Source: Sinohyriopsis cumingii (Eukaryota; Mollusca; Bivalvia; Unionida; Unionidae). Taken from it: DNA of 64,000 nucleotides. The notes under the pieces were generated by a model, which worked only from the letters and a program-made list of their open reading frames with translations, was not told where the DNA came from and did no database searches. The DNA lies in the NCBI GenBank assembly GCA_028554795.2, contig CM068828.1:20515936-20579935 (forward strand). Reading direction: 5' to 3'. Within the stretch, counting starts at the first letter, position 1, and every line of letters starts with the position of its first letter. Below, in pieces: positions 61,727-64,000 of the stretch. The translations under genes were made by a program, and so were the position numbers.

Positions 61727-61860
61727 GTTGTAATAGTTCTGATGGCTACAGTATCATTTAACCTTCTCGGTAACTCTTTTCACTTTTAAATTCACTTTAT
61801 GAAATATATAAAACGTCTTATAGGAACTTTTATCTCCGACAACACCCGTCCAATAACTGG
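61727..61860 (-). promoter_or_regulatory. Candidate core promoter of the SEA gene
   Basis: Upstream of the start codon, the minus strand reads TATAAG at 61822-61817 and TTTTATATAT just below it. An inverted CCAAT box (ATTGG on the minus strand) lies at 61854-61850, about 30 bp further upstream. This spacing would give a 5' UTR of roughly 50-70 nt. It is based only on motif positions; a 5' UTR intron or a TATA-less start elsewhere is possible in this AT-rich DNA. Confidence 0.3.
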
Positions 61861-62524
61861 CTATTCTTTCACTGACAACAAAGTATCAACCTTACGTAAA
61901 CGGATCCGGATACTGGTTTTTTTTTTTTTAAAATGATGACAAACTTATTAAAACATCGAATTGTAGATGGGCTGCCTCCTAAAACCGGTTTTGTGATTAA
62001 GAGATCTTATTCCCCCGGCATCGAACTTACGATGTTTATCGGACGACGATCATCAGTATCAGTACATCCTCTCCTTTTCTCTCAGGGCGTTTAGTGTCCA
62101 ATCATGCGGCGCAGCTTCAACTACTCATTCTAAATTACACAGGTGCAACATGGCCCTATGTTTTAACAAAATTACTCGACTCCAAGTTTAATCAACAAGT
62201 ATAGCCAATAGCAAGTCTGCATTTGTACATTTTAAGTAGTAGATCCGAGTCCGGAGTGACATTTATTACTCAAAATGCTAAGTAAAGATTTATAACAGAG
62301 TGCCCATGCCTTTCATAAAACTTTTGAACTTGACAATATACTCGACTTGTCCCAAAATATTTTATAATTTTGTGTACAAAAGTCAAAGAGAAGTTAGTAA
62401 TGCTACACCTTAACAGGATCAGCTTAAAGTGAAACTTAGTTTAAATACAATGGTTTCTTCAAACACTTTTAAAACCAGAACGATTAAAATGTCTCGCCAT
62501 CGCAAATACCGCCGCTTTTCACTT

Positions 62525-62680
62525 CATAGTATAACCCCCGTACCTGTATCTCAGTAACCCATTTATCAAAATACAAAAATCTGTCACCCCTATCTCTCAG
62601 TGACCCATGGATCAAAATACAAAATCTGTCACCCCTACCTCTCAGTGATCCATGGATCAAATTACAAAATATGTCACATA
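62525..62680. repeat. About 46-bp tandem repeat, 3 copies
   Basis: CTGTCACCCCTATCTCTCAG and TGACCCATGGATCAAAATAC, upstream of the SEA gene. Confidence 0.9.
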
Positions 62681-63004
62681 TATGTAGCGTATTCATGTTG
62701 TGGTTGCAAATATGAACTTTGGTCATGAAATATTTTAAAAGGTCATTGTAATTGAAATGTTTGCAGATTTAACCTTTGCCCCTGTCCAAGAAACTCCTGG
62801 CGCGTTAAACAAAGATGACACCTTTCTTGCAATTGGTTAAAACAAGGACAACATAACTGCAAAGATTCGCGAATTTCTACACGGAGGTTTAGGAGAAAAT
62901 CTGGCTGGTAATACAGACGGATATACAAAGGATATCACTATATCATACCTTTAAAAAGCGTTGTCATATTAATCAGCTGCTAAAGAATTCTGTTGAAGAT
63001 GTAC

Positions 63005-63300
63005 AAAGAGTTTTCTGCACTAAGAGCTTTCTGTACTAAGAATTTTCTGTATTTTCTGTACTAAGAGTTTTCTGTACTAAGAGCTTTCTGTACCAAGAGT
63101 TTTCTTTACTAAGAGTTTTCTGTCCTTAGAGTTTTCTGTACTAAGAGCTTTCTGCACCAAGATTTTTCTTTACATAGAGTATTCTATATTTTCTGCAGTT
63201 AGAGTTTTTTTACTAAAAGTTTTATTTAATAAGAGTTTTTAGTATTTTCTGTACTAAGAGTTCTTTGGACGAAGAGTTTTCTGTACTAAGAGTTTTCGTG
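63005..63300. repeat. 16-bp minisatellite, about 17 copies
   Basis: Unit AGAGTTTTCTGTACTA with variants. Confidence 0.95.
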
Positions 63301-64000
63301 AAAGAAAGTGATAACTGAAGGAGATTGTGACATTTTACATTTCGACTGTATATACAACCATATATCTATTATCAAACATCCACCATTTTCAAATTTGGGC
63401 GTGGAAAAAGATTATTACAGCTGTTTTACTTAGTGTAAGTGGAAGTTCATATCCATCAGGATGACTATATTATATTTTATTTCATATATAAATATCTACA
63501 TAATGCCAACAGAGGATTGAGCAGTATCTGTATCGACGGAATATAATATTATGCCATTAGGAACATTTATTTTATAAGATCTGTAAACATTGACAAAATA
63601 TGGTAGAAAACCACGAAAATGTAAATTTCGTCGCAAATCCGGAAAAGTAATCAAACTTAAAATGTGTGGCGAATGATATATTTCTTGTCTGTAATGCGTA
63701 TGGGGAGCATTATGTTGGAAAGCTATTTCTCACTGAGAGTAAATAGCAAACAATTACTAGGACTAGGCGTCATAATACACAGTATTCACGAGACTTTATG
63801 ACAGTATGGATTAGTTTTGTAAATTATACCCTTCTTAATATTAGGAATTCTTGGTATATTTTCACATATACGTGTTTAGTAATTTGAGGTAGGAATAATT
63901 CTTTGTATTAGGTGTTTTGATCGTGTTTCGTTCTGCAATGGGTGAAAAACTGATCTACGACTTGGAAAGGCTTTCTCATGGGTCATACGAATGTGACCCC
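63301..64000. other. Upstream DNA, nothing recognised
   Basis: AT-rich, with no repeat and no coding frame that I can support. Confidence 0.5.

Noticed and set aside
62743..62928. Upstream minus-strand exon of the SEA gene
   Set aside because: The frame has no donor in a phase compatible with exon 1 or 2, and exon 1 already has a good start codon.

Overview
This is eukaryotic DNA: AT-rich, with split coding exons bounded by GT/AG signals, tRNA-derived SINEs, non-LTR and DIRS retroelements, a mariner relic, and an exceptional load of tandem repeats. The dispersed motif GGGCAATAACT and the repeat mix suggest a lophotrochozoan, most likely a mollusc. That assignment is inferred; no species marker is visible.

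One multi-exon gene on the minus strand explains nearly all credible coding sequence. It starts at 61726 and is still open at 14534, so its 3' end lies further left, possibly beyond the window. It encodes a type II membrane protein: a cytoplasmic N-terminus of about 79 residues, one signal-anchor helix, a 21-nt microexon, then at least five tandem SEA domains separated by Ser/Thr/Pro-rich linkers. SEA domains 2-4 are each built from three exons, a, b and c. The intron phases are a|b phase 0, b|c phase 2 and c|a phase 1, so each SEA is a symmetric 1-1 module. SEA5 is represented only by its a exon. SEA1 can be assembled in two different ways.

The most unusual feature is that several splice junctions of this gene have been caught up in tandem duplication. 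A 35-bp minisatellite (29462-31177, about 49 copies) is a tandem copy of the last 30 nt of SEA3 exon a plus the GTAAG of its donor, so dozens of consensus 5' splice sites lie in a row. The SEA4 exon c donor is triplicated at a 50-bp period. The branch point and acceptor side of SEA3 exon c is repeated at 44 bp, and the region just upstream of SEA4 exon a at about 40 bp.

Layout: 1-8036 is a 25-bp satellite; 9.25-11.05 kb a decayed DIRS-type retrotransposon; 14.5-15.6 kb SEA5a and SEA4c; 16-20 kb intronic minisatellites and a LINE tail; 18.4, 21.2 and 23.6-24.0 kb SEA4b, SEA4a and SEA3c; 25.8-27.5 kb a CR1/L2-type LINE; 28.2 and 31.2 kb SEA3b and SEA3a; 34-35.7 kb SEA2c and b; 36.7-42.3 kb repeats; 42.9 kb SEA2a; 44.0-45.5 kb SEA1; 46.4-49 kb (TA)n, SINEs and a minisatellite; 49.15-51.0 kb a mariner relic with a nested insertion; 53.6 kb the microexon; 54.4-54.6 kb the transmembrane exon; 55.7 kb an unidentified 68-codon frame; 61.7 kb exon 1 with a candidate promoter; 61.9-64 kb upstream DNA with short tandem repeats. 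I saw no rRNA, stand-alone tRNA gene or CRISPR array.
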